Positions 1 to 6,178 of a stretch of 10,050 bases of DNA are shown one piece after another; positions within the stretch are counted from its first letter, which is position 1, and the number at the start of each line of letters is the position of its first letter. A program made the position numbers and the translations under genes. Source of the DNA: Zongyangia gallinarum (GTDB lineage Bacteria > Bacillota > Clostridia > Oscillospirales > Ruminococcaceae); contig CAJFQY010000046.1 in NCBI GenBank assembly GCA_904419315.1, positions 1 to 10,050 on the forward strand, read 5' to 3'. The notes below the pieces were generated by a model. It made no database searches. It was not told the DNA's origin and saw nothing but the letters and a program-made list of their open reading frames with translations.

Positions 1-608
1 TGGAAAAGAAATATAGATTAACAGAGGAGACTATTGAATTTCTGGGAAGGACACTTCACAGAATAGAAGCTTTGAGAGATTTTACCACTTCCGATGGCGA
101 GATAGTGTACAAAGGGGAAAAAGGCGGATGGGTAGAGTCAGAAAATAATCTGTCTCATGATGGTAACGCTTGGGTCTACGGTGACGCTCAGGTCTACGGT
201 GACGCTCGGGTCTGCGGTAACGCACTGGTCTGCGGTAACGCACTGGTCTACGGTGACGCTCAGGTCTACGGTGACGCTCAGGTCTGCGGTGGTGCTCAGG
301 TCTACGGTGACGCTCGGGTCTGCGGTAACGCACTGGTCTACGGTGACGCACTGGTCTACGGTGACGCTCTGGTCTGCGAACCATGGTATATCTTAGTTAT
401 TGGTCCGATAGGGAGCAGAAATGATTACACAACATTTTTCCAAGGAAAAGATAGGAAAATTTATGTAAAGTGTGGATGCTTTCGTGGAGATATCAAGGAA
501 TTTACAGCAAAGGTAGAAGAAACCCACGGGAACAACCATCATGGGAAGATGTACAAATTAGCCATAGAAATGGCAAAAGAACAAATGAGGGGCGGCACGG
601 ATGCTTGA
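1..608 (+). CDS. Phage hexapeptide-repeat (left-handed beta-helix-like) protein, 5' end cut by one base
   Basis: The frame is open from the window edge. Bases 1-2 are TG, directly followed by codons reading EKKYRLTEETIEF, so the start is almost certainly an ATG whose A lies just outside; the full protein would be 202 aa. The internal TTG at 72 would remove the conserved-looking N-terminus (residues 1-24) and is not the likely start. Residues about 1-53 form a lead-in ending in GGWVESENNLS. Residues 54-125 are twelve tandem hexapeptides of the form (Y/C)G(D/N)AxV, the pattern of left-handed beta-helix proteins. Residues 126-202 form a separate C-terminal domain containing IGPIGSRNDYTTFF. This architecture is familiar from small proteins of clostridial phages; their function is not established. 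The repeats resemble those of acyltransferases, but I see no catalytic part, so a binding or structural role is more likely. The stop overlaps the next start by 8 bases. Confidence 0.85.
   Translation, partial: EKKYRLTEETIEFLGRTLHRIEALRDFTTSDGEIVYKGEKGGWVESENNLSHDGNAWVYGDAQVYGDARVCGNALVCGNALVYGDAQVYGDAQVCGGAQVYGDARVCGNALVYGDALVYGDALVCEPWYILVIGPIGSRNDYTTFFQGKDRKIYVKCGCFRGDIKEFTAKVEETHGNNHHGKMYKLAIEMAKEQMRGGTDA
159..374 (+). repeat. Twelve tandem 18-bp units encoding hexapeptides
   Basis: The units run in frame from GATGGTAACGCTTGGGTC at 159 to 374. The order of encoded units is DGNAWV, YGDAQV, YGDARV, CGNALV, CGNALV, YGDAQV, YGDAQV, CGGAQV, YGDARV, CGNALV, YGDALV, YGDALV. Units differ mainly at three places: TAC/TGC, GAC/AAC/GGT and CTCAG/CTCGG/CACTG. 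A 46-base stretch at 186-231 recurs exactly at 294-339, an offset of 108 bases or six units. That points to a block duplication or unequal exchange within the array, in addition to single-unit copying. Confidence 0.95.
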
Positions 609-822
609 GATGATGTTGGCGCTGGGGGGGATGTTCTTTCTGGGAGCGCTGGCGGGGTGGATCGCGGATCACCTGCCGGAGAGACTAGCAGAGTGGATGG
701 AAATACATATCTTCCGGTGCAAAAAGAAAGCGCCCCGGGAAGCGGCAACTTCCCAAAGGCGCATAGGAAAAACTTTCAACATTATTGTAACGGAAAGAGA
801 GGAAAAGGTCAATGGGAAATGA
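601..822 (+). CDS. Small unknown protein with one probable membrane segment
   Basis: This 73-aa protein is not recognised. Residues 1-24 are hydrophobic (MMLALGGMFFLGALAGWIA core), fitting a single membrane-spanning segment. The rest is polar and basic, including CKKKAPREAA and a charged C-terminus. The ATG at 601 overlaps the end of the preceding gene by 8 bases, and a purine-rich GAGGGGCGG lies upstream, so the two are probably translationally coupled. Its 3' end overlaps the next gene by 11 bases. Such small membrane proteins are common in phage early regions, but no function can be assigned. Confidence 0.6.
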   Translation: MLEMMLALGGMFFLGALAGWIADHLPERLAEWMEIHIFRCKKKAPREAATSQRRIGKTFNIIVTEREEKVNGK

Positions 823-1117
823 AAGCGTAAACATGATAAGCGCTGTGTTAGACAAGAAAATGGAGTCCTATACGTATAAGCAGGAGAATTTTGTCGCTGA
901 AAGAGAGCTGACGGTGACAATTACCTTGGATGAATACAGGGAGCTTGTCTCACAGGCAGCGACCAAAAGACAGGATATCGAGAAAGCCAACAAGGATAAG
1001 TATGAGCGGGATAACGAGAACAAACGGCTCAAATCGGAAGTGGAAGAGCTGCGGGCAAAGCTGTACGAGATACAGCGCGATCAAACAGAAGGAGGATGCG
1101 GGAATGAAACTGTATGA
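812..1117 (+). CDS. Small phage protein with C-terminal coiled coil
   Basis: This 101-aa protein has no recognised enzymatic domain. Residues 32-46 (ELTVTITLDEYRELV) form a short strand-plus-helix motif often seen in small clostridial phage proteins. Residues about 53-90 are highly charged with heptad-like spacing (NKRLKSEVEELRAKLYEIQ) and should form a coiled coil. The start ATG at 812 follows GAGAGGAAAAGG at suitable spacing. It overlaps its neighbours at both ends (11 bases upstream, 14 downstream), which supports a translated, co-transcribed gene. A role as an oligomeric accessory protein is inference only. Confidence 0.65.
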   Translation: MGNESVNMISAVLDKKMESYTYKQENFVAERELTVTITLDEYRELVSQAATKRQDIEKANKDKYERDNENKRLKSEVEELRAKLYEIQRDQTEGGCGNETV

Positions 1118-1598
1118 GATAGCAGCGGAATACCAGGCGTTCCTGGACGCGGTGGAAGCGGGAGAAATCCCGGAGGAAGCAATTGGGGATACATTGGATG
1201 GGATTGTGGGAGAGTTTGACCAGAAAGCGGATAACATTGCCTGCGCTATCAAGGGATACATGGCAGAAGCGGAGGCGATAAAGAAAGAAGAGGGAACGTT
1301 AAGGGAGCGTCGGGACTCCAAGATGAGGAAGGTAGACCAGATGAAACATTACCTATCGGAGCAGATGCAAAAGATGGGCAAGAAGAAGCTGGAGACCGAG
1401 AGGAACCTTCTTTCATTCCGGAAATCAACAGCGCTCATCATAGAAAACGAAGAGGACTTTAAACAACGTCATGGGGATTTATGCAAGCGGGAAGTGGTGG
1501 TAAGCATTCCGAAAAAGGAGATTACCGACCGTCTGAAGGCAGGGGAAGAGATTAGCGGCGCTGTGCTGCAGGAAAGGCAGAACCTTCAGATTAAGTAG
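1104..1598 (+). CDS. Siphovirus Gp157-family protein
   Basis: This 164-aa protein starts at the ATG at 1104, with GGAGG at 1091-1095 eight bases upstream. The same frame is open further left, but that part is a shadow of the preceding gene. The sequence MKLYEIAAEYQ, then ADNIACAIKGY (residues 42-52), a charged helical middle with LRERRDSKM, and the ending LKAGEEISGAVLQERQNLQIK (residues 144-164) match the pattern of the Gp157 family, named after a Streptococcus thermophilus siphophage protein. The molecular role of the family is not settled; Pfam notes an association with phage resistance when the gene is carried by bacteria. It usually sits, as here, at the head of the recombination/replication genes. 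The long helices suggest an oligomer or DNA-bound accessory factor, which is inference. Confidence 0.85.
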   Translation: MKLYEIAAEYQAFLDAVEAGEIPEEAIGDTLDGIVGEFDQKADNIACAIKGYMAEAEAIKKEEGTLRERRDSKMRKVDQMKHYLSEQMQKMGKKKLETERNLLSFRKSTALIIENEEDFKQRHGDLCKREVVVSIPKKEITDRLKAGEEISGAVLQERQNLQIK

Positions 1599-1610
1599 GA
1601 GGAATAGAAG

Positions 1611-1802
1611 ATGGAAGGAAAGCTGACATTTGAAATACCCAAAACGAGAACAAAGGGAAGCCAGGTCATCCGAAGCAGCACCTCATTTTACAATATGGTG
1701 GATTTAATCCAGACCAAAACGGGGCTGTCGGCGGTAGAGGTAACGCGCAGGATCGCGGATTATCTGGGCGACCGCCTAGAATTTATAGAAAGGGAGGAAT
1801 GA
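1611..1802 (+). CDS. Small ribbon-helix-helix-like phage protein
   Basis: This 63-aa protein follows a clear TAGGAGGA ribosome binding site and lies between the Gp157-like and ATPase genes. It reads as a short strand (SQVIRSS, residues 17-23), a helix (about 24-38), then a second helix starting at LSAVEVTRRIADYL (residues 39-52). That strand-helix-helix order fits a ribbon-helix-helix fold, so it may bind DNA, perhaps to regulate the operon or help the recombination proteins. Proteins of this size with RTKGSQVIR-like beginnings are common at this position in clostridial phages. No function is established; the fold call is inference from the sequence pattern. Confidence 0.7.
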   Translation: MEGKLTFEIPKTRTKGSQVIRSSTSFYNMVDLIQTKTGLSAVEVTRRIADYLGDRLEFIEREE

Positions 1803-1805
1803 AGG

Positions 1806-2411
1806 ATGGGAGTCCCAGTTCTGATTTTGGGCGAGTCAGGCAGCGGAAAAAGCGCGTCTATGCGGAATTTTGCCCCAGAGGATGTGGGAATTTTCAATGT
1901 AGCGGGGAAACCGCTGCCATTTAAAAAAGCGCTGCCAAAGGCTGATACCAGCGATTACAGAAAGATCATGAACACCATGGGAAAGAGCGAAAAGAAATCA
2001 TTTGTGATCGATGACAGCCAGTATTTGCTCTGTTTTGAAATGTTCGCCCACGCGAAGGAAACAGGGTATCAGAAGTTTACGGATATGGCCCTCAATTTCT
2101 ACAACCTAGTGAAATTTGTCATTGAGAGCCTGCCCAATGAAAAGATCGCATATTTTCTGCATCATACAGAGACAACGGCAGACGGCAAAGTAAAAGCCAA
2201 AACGGTAGGGAAAATGCTGGATGAAAAACTGACGGTAGAAGGATTGTTTTCCATTGTACTTTTGTGCCGTACAGATGGAAGCCGACATTACTTTGAAACC
2301 CAGTCGGACGGATATACCACAGCGAAAAGCCCTATGGAGATGTTCGACCGGGAAATCGACAATGACCTGAAGATGGTGGATCAAAAGATCCGGGAATATT
2401 ATGGAATTTAA
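1806..2411 (+). CDS. Sak4-like RecA/AAA-type ATPase
   Basis: This 201-aa P-loop ATPase probably acts in phage recombination or replication by loading onto or remodelling single-stranded DNA. The Walker A motif GESGSGKS is at residues 9-16, immediately after a beta strand (VPVLIL). The Walker B strand SFVIDD is at 65-70, and HHTET at about 119-123 sits where the sensor-like segment following the third core strand is expected. The short length, the P-loop at the very N-terminus and the position just before a DUF669 ssDNA-binding gene match phage Sak4-like single-strand annealing ATPases. The ATG at 1806 has GGGAGG at 1792-1797 upstream. The next gene follows after 12 bases with its own strong ribosome binding site. 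ATPase assignment is firm; the Sak4-like role is inferred from context. Confidence 0.88.
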   Translation: MGVPVLILGESGSGKSASMRNFAPEDVGIFNVAGKPLPFKKALPKADTSDYRKIMNTMGKSEKKSFVIDDSQYLLCFEMFAHAKETGYQKFTDMALNFYNLVKFVIESLPNEKIAYFLHHTETTADGKVKAKTVGKMLDEKLTVEGLFSIVLLCRTDGSRHYFETQSDGYTTAKSPMEMFDREIDNDLKMVDQKIREYYGI

Positions 2412-2423
2412 GGAGGAAAAGGA

Positions 2424-2993
2424 ATGAAAGCATTTGCAGGGTTTAAAGCGGAAGCGCCATCCAGAAAGGAGCAGCTTCCGGCAGGCGGGTACATAGCGAA
2501 GATTATGGACGCTAAGGAAATCGGCTATGACTGGGGAAACGTACTGCTGATTAGCTTTGATATAGCGGAAGGGGAATACAAGGACTTTTTCGCGAAAGAC
2601 TACCGGAACCAGCAGCAGGAGGACAAGAAATGGAGGGGAACCTTCCGCCTCCGGATACCCAAAGACGATGGAAGCGAAAAAGACGGATGGAGCAAAAAGA
2701 GTTTTAACAACGCTATGTGGGCAGTAGAAGCCAGCAACACAGGCTACCATTGGGACTGGAACGAAGCAGGGCTTAAAGGAAAGGCGGTAGGCGTACTCTA
2801 TAGGAACAAAGAATGGGAAATGAACGGGAATACCGGATGGTTCACAGAATGCTGCGCCCTGACCGACGCCGAGGAGATAAGGAAAGGGTCTTTCAAAATG
2901 CCAAAAGATAAACCTTTAAAGAAAGAACCGTCTTCCTCAGGAGATTCCTTCATTGACATCGACGCATCAGAGCTTGGCGATCTTCCATTCTAG
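2424..2993 (+). CDS. DUF669 phage single-stranded DNA-binding protein
   Basis: This 189-aa protein is a probable SSB analogue that coats ssDNA during phage replication and recombination. The N-terminal part opens with FAGFKAEAP and LPAGGYIAKI (residues 18-27), typical of DUF669 proteins, and continues as strand-rich sequence through about residue 147 with many aromatics (WRGTFRLRI, YHWDWNEAGLKGK). A low-complexity linker (about 155-173) leads to an acidic tail, DIDASELGDLPF, at the C-terminus. That tail resembles the acidic tip ending in PF through which bacterial SSBs recruit partners. The ribosome binding site AAGGAGG is at 2410-2416. Its position between the Sak4-like ATPase and the ERCC4 nuclease supports a shared role in DNA processing. 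Confidence 0.85.
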   Translation: MKAFAGFKAEAPSRKEQLPAGGYIAKIMDAKEIGYDWGNVLLISFDIAEGEYKDFFAKDYRNQQQEDKKWRGTFRLRIPKDDGSEKDGWSKKSFNNAMWAVEASNTGYHWDWNEAGLKGKAVGVLYRNKEWEMNGNTGWFTECCALTDAEEIRKGSFKMPKDKPLKKEPSSSGDSFIDIDASELGDLPF

Positions 2994-3005
2994 AGGCGGC
3001 AGGCA

Positions 3006-3551
3006 ATGGAATATACACCTTTCGAGATAAGGGACATGCTGGAAAACATGGTAGTCCTTTATGATACCCGGGAACAGGATACCCCGGCCCTCCATAAACG
3101 GTTGGAGGGGCTGGGGTGCCCCTATGAACGAAAAAAGCTGGATTTTGGAGACTACACCTGCCAAACCCTGCGGCCGGATGGGTCTATGCTGACCATGGCG
3201 GACAAGGTAGCGGTAGAGAGGAAGATGAACCTGGACGAGCTCTGTCAATGCTTTGGCAAAGGGAGAGGACGCTTTGAGCGAGAATTTGAGCGGGCCAGGG
3301 ATGTGGGGGCCAAGCTTTACCTTCTCATTGAAAATGGCAGTCTTGACCAAGCAATGTCAGGAAATTACCGAAGCCTCATGCATCCGGACGCGCTGACCGC
3401 CAGCCTGTTTGCGTGGCAGCCCCGGTATGACTGCCGCGTCCATTTCTGCAATCCGGAGAATACGGGAGCGGTAATCTACAAAATCCTGCGTTATGAGTTA
3501 AAAGAATACCTGGAAGAGGGAAAAGACAGTGAATACGGCGGAGAGAATTAA
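3006..3551 (+). CDS. ERCC4-domain (XPF-like) DNA nuclease
   Basis: This 181-aa protein carries the catalytic signature of ERCC4/XPF nucleases. VVLYDTREQD is at residues 16-25, LDFGDYT at 45-51, and ERKMNLD at 71-77, matching the family GDx(n)ERKx3D metal-binding motif with D48 (of GDY), E71, K73 and D77 present. All core residues are there, so it should be active on branched or structured DNA. Helices after residue 84 (GRGRFEREFERA) and the strand KLYLLIEN (103-110) also fit the domain. I see no helix-hairpin-helix domain, so it is a stand-alone nuclease domain that may dimerise. It lies between an SSB-like gene and a primase gene and overlaps the latter by 23 bases. A role in resolving recombination or replication intermediates is inferred. 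Confidence 0.88.
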   Translation: MEYTPFEIRDMLENMVVLYDTREQDTPALHKRLEGLGCPYERKKLDFGDYTCQTLRPDGSMLTMADKVAVERKMNLDELCQCFGKGRGRFEREFERARDVGAKLYLLIENGSLDQAMSGNYRSLMHPDALTASLFAWQPRYDCRVHFCNPENTGAVIYKILRYELKEYLEEGKDSEYGGEN

Positions 3552-4038
3552 AACCGCGGTGACCATGCCGGATATCTATGAGAAATATGGGTTTGAACCA
3601 AATCGTGCCGGATTCATCGTTTGCCCGTTTCATCGGGAGGACACCCCCAGCCTGGGAATATATCGAGGCGGGACTACATGGCATTGCTTCGGCTGCGGCG
3701 CGGGAGGATCGGTCATTGACTTTGTCATGCGGCTGTTTTCCCTGAGCTTCCGCCAGGCGGTAGTGCGGATCGACAATGATTTTGGACTGCATCTCGTCCC
3801 GGGAAGGCCGGACGCCAGAAAAACTACGGAAATTGTGAAAGAGAGGCGGATACAGGAACAGGAGGCCAAGAGAAGGCAAGAGCAGTTAGATAAGTTGTGG
3901 AAGCGCTACGCTATCATTGACCGTTTCTTGTCTACCCATCTTCCGGAGGAGGAAAGCGGCGGGGCTTTTGGCGCCCTCTTGGGGGAATTAGATAGGCTGT
4001 GGTGGAGGATAGAAGAAATGACGCAGAAGGGGAGGTGA
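3529..4038 (+). CDS. CHC2 zinc-finger DNA primase fragment (no TOPRIM domain)
   Basis: This 169-aa protein starts with GTG at 3529, inside the end of the nuclease gene, with GAAGAGGG upstream. Residues about 12-65 form the CHC2 zinc finger of bacterial-type primases: C32-x2-H35 in CPFHREDTPSLG and C53-x2-C56 in WHCFGCGAGGSVIDF. This module recognises template DNA for primer synthesis. The remainder (about 95-169) is charged and helical (RRIQEQEAKRRQEQL) and contains no TOPRIM catalytic core, so the protein alone should not make primers. Short CHC2 proteins next to a helicase gene are common in Firmicutes phages. It probably works with the DUF927 helicase encoded 4 bases downstream, and with another catalytic primase such as host DnaG; that partnership is inference. 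Confidence 0.87.
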   Translation: MNTAERIKTAVTMPDIYEKYGFEPNRAGFIVCPFHREDTPSLGIYRGGTTWHCFGCGAGGSVIDFVMRLFSLSFRQAVVRIDNDFGLHLVPGRPDARKTTEIVKERRIQEQEAKRRQEQLDKLWKRYAIIDRFLSTHLPEEESGGAFGALLGELDRLWWRIEEMTQKGR

Positions 4039-4042
4039 TCCA

Positions 4043-5881
4043 TTGGATGAGATCGCCAAATTTACCTATGACGACTTTGTGGACTCAACAGAACCCTATG
4101 AATATATCCATCAGTTCCAGAACGATCAGTTTCGCCTGATCCGTGAGCTGGAAAAGATGAGCAAGCATGCCAATGATCTCAAGTTTAAGAATTTCAAAAA
4201 GGCGTATCAGGAATATGTGAAGAGTCTGGAGCTCAAAAGCGGCGATATCGTGTTTTCTGGCAACGTAACCCAATTTGAAGGGCAGGAGCTAGAGCTGGAT
4301 TGCGGACAGTGGAGGGCGGATGATTACGGGATATCCCTTTATGACAACCGTCTAGGGGAAGTGTTCGCCTGCAACCATCCCATTATGCCGGTGGAGCGTT
4401 TGGTTAACATTGATACGGGAACAGAAAAGCTAAAACTCGCTTATCGGAAAGGGAAGCAGTGGAAACATGTCATCGCCGATAAAAAGACCCTGGCTGGAAA
4501 CAATTCCATCCTAGCCCTGGCGGAAGTAGGCATTGGCGTCAACAGTGAAAACAGCCGGCTTATGGTCCGGTATCTTCATGATATCGAAAGCTTTAACTAT
4601 GATAGGATACCGGAAAAAAACAGCGTTTCCCGGCTGGGCTGGGTGGAAAACGAGGGCTTTTCCCCCTATGTGGAAGGCTTGGTATTCGACGGGCTGGACA
4701 GCTTCCGGGGATTTTTTGAAAGCGTGACCCAGCGGGGAGATTTCTCTACCTGGCTGGAACTGGCAAGAGAGATACGTAAAGGAAGCGTTCCGGCCAGAGT
4801 CATTCTAGCGGCCAGCTTTTCCAGCGTTCTTGTCAAGATTATTGGAGAGCTTTCCTTTATCGTCCATCTATGGGGTGGCACGGAAGCCGGTAAGACAGTC
4901 GGGCTGATGCTGGCTGCTAGCGTATGGGCTGATCCAGCTATGGGTCGGTATATCCACACCTTCCACGGGACATCGGTCAGCCAAGAGCTGTCCGCTGGGT
5001 TTGTGGGGAATCTGCCGCTCATCCTAGATGAGTTTCAAATGCTGAAAAACAAAAAGGATTTTGAGCAGACGGTCTACATGCTCTGTGAGGGGATTGGCAA
5101 GGGCAGGGGCGCCAAATCGGGAGGCCTGCAGCGGACCCAAACCTGGTGCAACTGTACCCTCTCTAGCGGGGAAATGCCCATTACCATGTACAACACCGGA
5201 GGCGGCGCGGTCAACCGTATTGTAGAGGTGGAATGCCGGGAGAGGCTTTTTTCTGATCCCCGGAGGGTAGCGGATACAGTGCGGAAGAATTACGGACACG
5301 CGGGGCGCTTGTTTGTAGAAAAGCTGATGGAGCAGGAGGACGCAGAGGAAATCCGACGGGTTTACAAGAAATTTTACGACGAGATTTCCGGTTCGGATAC
5401 CACCGAAAAACAGAGCATGGCGGGAGCGCTGATCCTCACAGCCGATCGGCTGGCTACCCGCTGGATTTTCCAGGACGGGATGGAGCTGGGTGTATCTGAC
5501 ATCTCCGAGTTCCTACAGACAAAGAAAGAAGTAGACGTCAACGAGAGGGCCTACAATTTCATCTGTGAAACAGTGGCCGCTAACGTCAACCGGTTTCACA
5601 TCGGGGAAAACAACGAGGTCTGGGGGAAATTTGAAGCCGGAACGGTCTGTATCATCCGCAGTATTTTCGGGAAAATTTGCGAGGATGGAGGCTTCTCAGA
5701 TCGGGCGGTCCTTTCCTGGATGGAACGGAGAGACCTGATTGAGACATCAGTTAAAAAGGGCACAGAGAAGGCTGTCCCCACAAAGCTCAAGAGAATTGGG
5801 GAAAACCCAGTCCGATGCGTGGTCATGCGGCTTCCTGAGGACGAATTAGAGGATTATGGGCTTCTGGATGACGATGATTGA
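4043..5881 (+). CDS. DUF927-domain phage replicative helicase/ATPase
   Basis: This 612-aa protein starts with TTG at 4043, preceded by an excellent GGGAGGTGATC Shine-Dalgarno sequence. Residues about 65-360 correspond to a DUF927-type domain, including the stretch VSRLGWVENEGFSPYVEG (about 195-212). The Walker A motif GGTEAGKT is at residues 278-285, Walker B LILDEF at 326-331, a likely sensor segment TLSSGEMPI at 372-380, and a candidate arginine finger in GGGAVNRIVEVEC (R392). The motifs place it with phage DUF927 ATPases treated as DNA helicases. The last about 120 residues contain winged-helix-like charged segments. It follows the CHC2 zinc-finger gene by 4 bases and directly precedes the repeat-rich non-coding region, so it is the likely origin-unwinding helicase. 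Helicase activity is inferred from family and context. Confidence 0.87.
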   Translation: MDEIAKFTYDDFVDSTEPYEYIHQFQNDQFRLIRELEKMSKHANDLKFKNFKKAYQEYVKSLELKSGDIVFSGNVTQFEGQELELDCGQWRADDYGISLYDNRLGEVFACNHPIMPVERLVNIDTGTEKLKLAYRKGKQWKHVIADKKTLAGNNSILALAEVGIGVNSENSRLMVRYLHDIESFNYDRIPEKNSVSRLGWVENEGFSPYVEGLVFDGLDSFRGFFESVTQRGDFSTWLELAREIRKGSVPARVILAASFSSVLVKIIGELSFIVHLWGGTEAGKTVGLMLAASVWADPAMGRYIHTFHGTSVSQELSAGFVGNLPLILDEFQMLKNKKDFEQTVYMLCEGIGKGRGAKSGGLQRTQTWCNCTLSSGEMPITMYNTGGGAVNRIVEVECRERLFSDPRRVADTVRKNYGHAGRLFVEKLMEQEDAEEIRRVYKKFYDEISGSDTTEKQSMAGALILTADRLATRWIFQDGMELGVSDISEFLQTKKEVDVNERAYNFICETVAANVNRFHIGENNEVWGKFEAGTVCIIRSIFGKICEDGGFSDRAVLSWMERRDLIETSVKKGTEKAVPTKLKRIGENPVRCVVMRLPEDELEDYGLLDDDD

Positions 5882-5943
5882 CCGGATTCGCGTAACACAA
5901 AAAACACGAAAAAACACAAAATTCAAAATTTGTGTCACGTCCG

Positions 5944-5970
5944 AAAACCGCATAAATAAGCCATTTGTTG
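5944..5970 (+). repeat. 27-bp direct repeat, copy 1
   Basis: The repeat reads AAAACCGCA, then six variable bases (TAAATA), then AGCCATTTGTTG. Copy 2 lies 179 bases downstream. Both copies are followed on the right by GTAACACAA sites and a shared 14-base GTAACACAAATTTT. Confidence 0.9.
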
Positions 5971-6016
5971 AGGATAAAAATGGCTGGTAACACAAGTAAC
6001 ACAAATTTTACATACA

Positions 6017-6043
6017 CACACTATATATACGCGTATATGTGTG
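6017..6043. repeat. AT-rich palindrome near the centre of the non-coding region
   Basis: ATATACGCGTATAT at 6025-6038 is a perfect 14-bp palindrome. It is flanked by CACAC at 6017-6021 and GTGTG at 6039-6043, which extend the dyad with a three-base bulge (TAT, 6022-6024). It may be a binding site for a dimeric protein or the easily melted part of an origin; which one cannot be read from sequence. Confidence 0.75.
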
Positions 6044-6122
6044 AAACGACAGATGATATACATACCCTCGCGCGTAGAATAAAAAAATTAGTGTTTTTGT
6101 GTTTTTGTGTTACAAGAGCCAA

Positions 6123-6149
6123 AAAACCGCACGGGAAAGCCATTTGTTG
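6123..6149 (+). repeat. 27-bp direct repeat, copy 2
   Basis: The repeat reads AAAACCGCA, then six variable bases (CGGGAA), then AGCCATTTGTTG. All 21 outer bases are identical to copy 1 at 5944-5970, and only the central six differ. A GTAACACAA site begins two bases after it. Confidence 0.9.
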
Positions 6150-6150
6150 C

Positions 6151-6178
6151 GTAACACAAATTTTTTTCGTTGTGTTAC
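6151..6178. repeat. Inverted pair of GTAACACAA with short T-rich loop
   Basis: GTAACACAA at 6151-6159 is followed by ten bases (ATTTTTTTCG) and its exact complement TTGTGTTAC at 6170-6178. This gives a perfect 9-bp stem just upstream of the ribosome binding site of the next gene. It could be a paired protein-binding site or a hairpin; the low GC content makes a strong terminator unlikely. Confidence 0.75.

Noticed and set aside
72..74. TTG at 72 as the start of the hexapeptide-repeat gene
   Set aside because: The frame continues without a stop to the window edge, where bases 1-2 (TG) fit the end of an ATG, and the upstream residues look like a normal N-terminus of this protein type.
82..384. 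Minus-strand open frame of 100 codons, rich in Arg-Arg-Pro, and a second + strand frame at 157-396
   Set aside because: Both are by-products of the 18-bp tandem repeat, whose unit has no stop codon in several frames. They lack suitable ribosome binding sites, and the hexapeptide frame has a recognisable flanking architecture.
1..608. Acetyltransferase function for the hexapeptide-repeat protein
   Set aside because: The repeats fit the left-handed beta-helix pattern used by such enzymes, but no catalytic histidine loop or acyl-CoA-binding C-terminal extension is visible, and the C-terminal domain is of a different type.
2106..2750. Minus-strand open frame of 214 codons, and similar long minus-strand frames at 3376-3879, 4666-5022 and 7176-7688
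   Set aside because: Each lies opposite a well-supported + strand gene, lacks a ribosome binding site at its start and gives no recognisable protein; they are antisense shadows.
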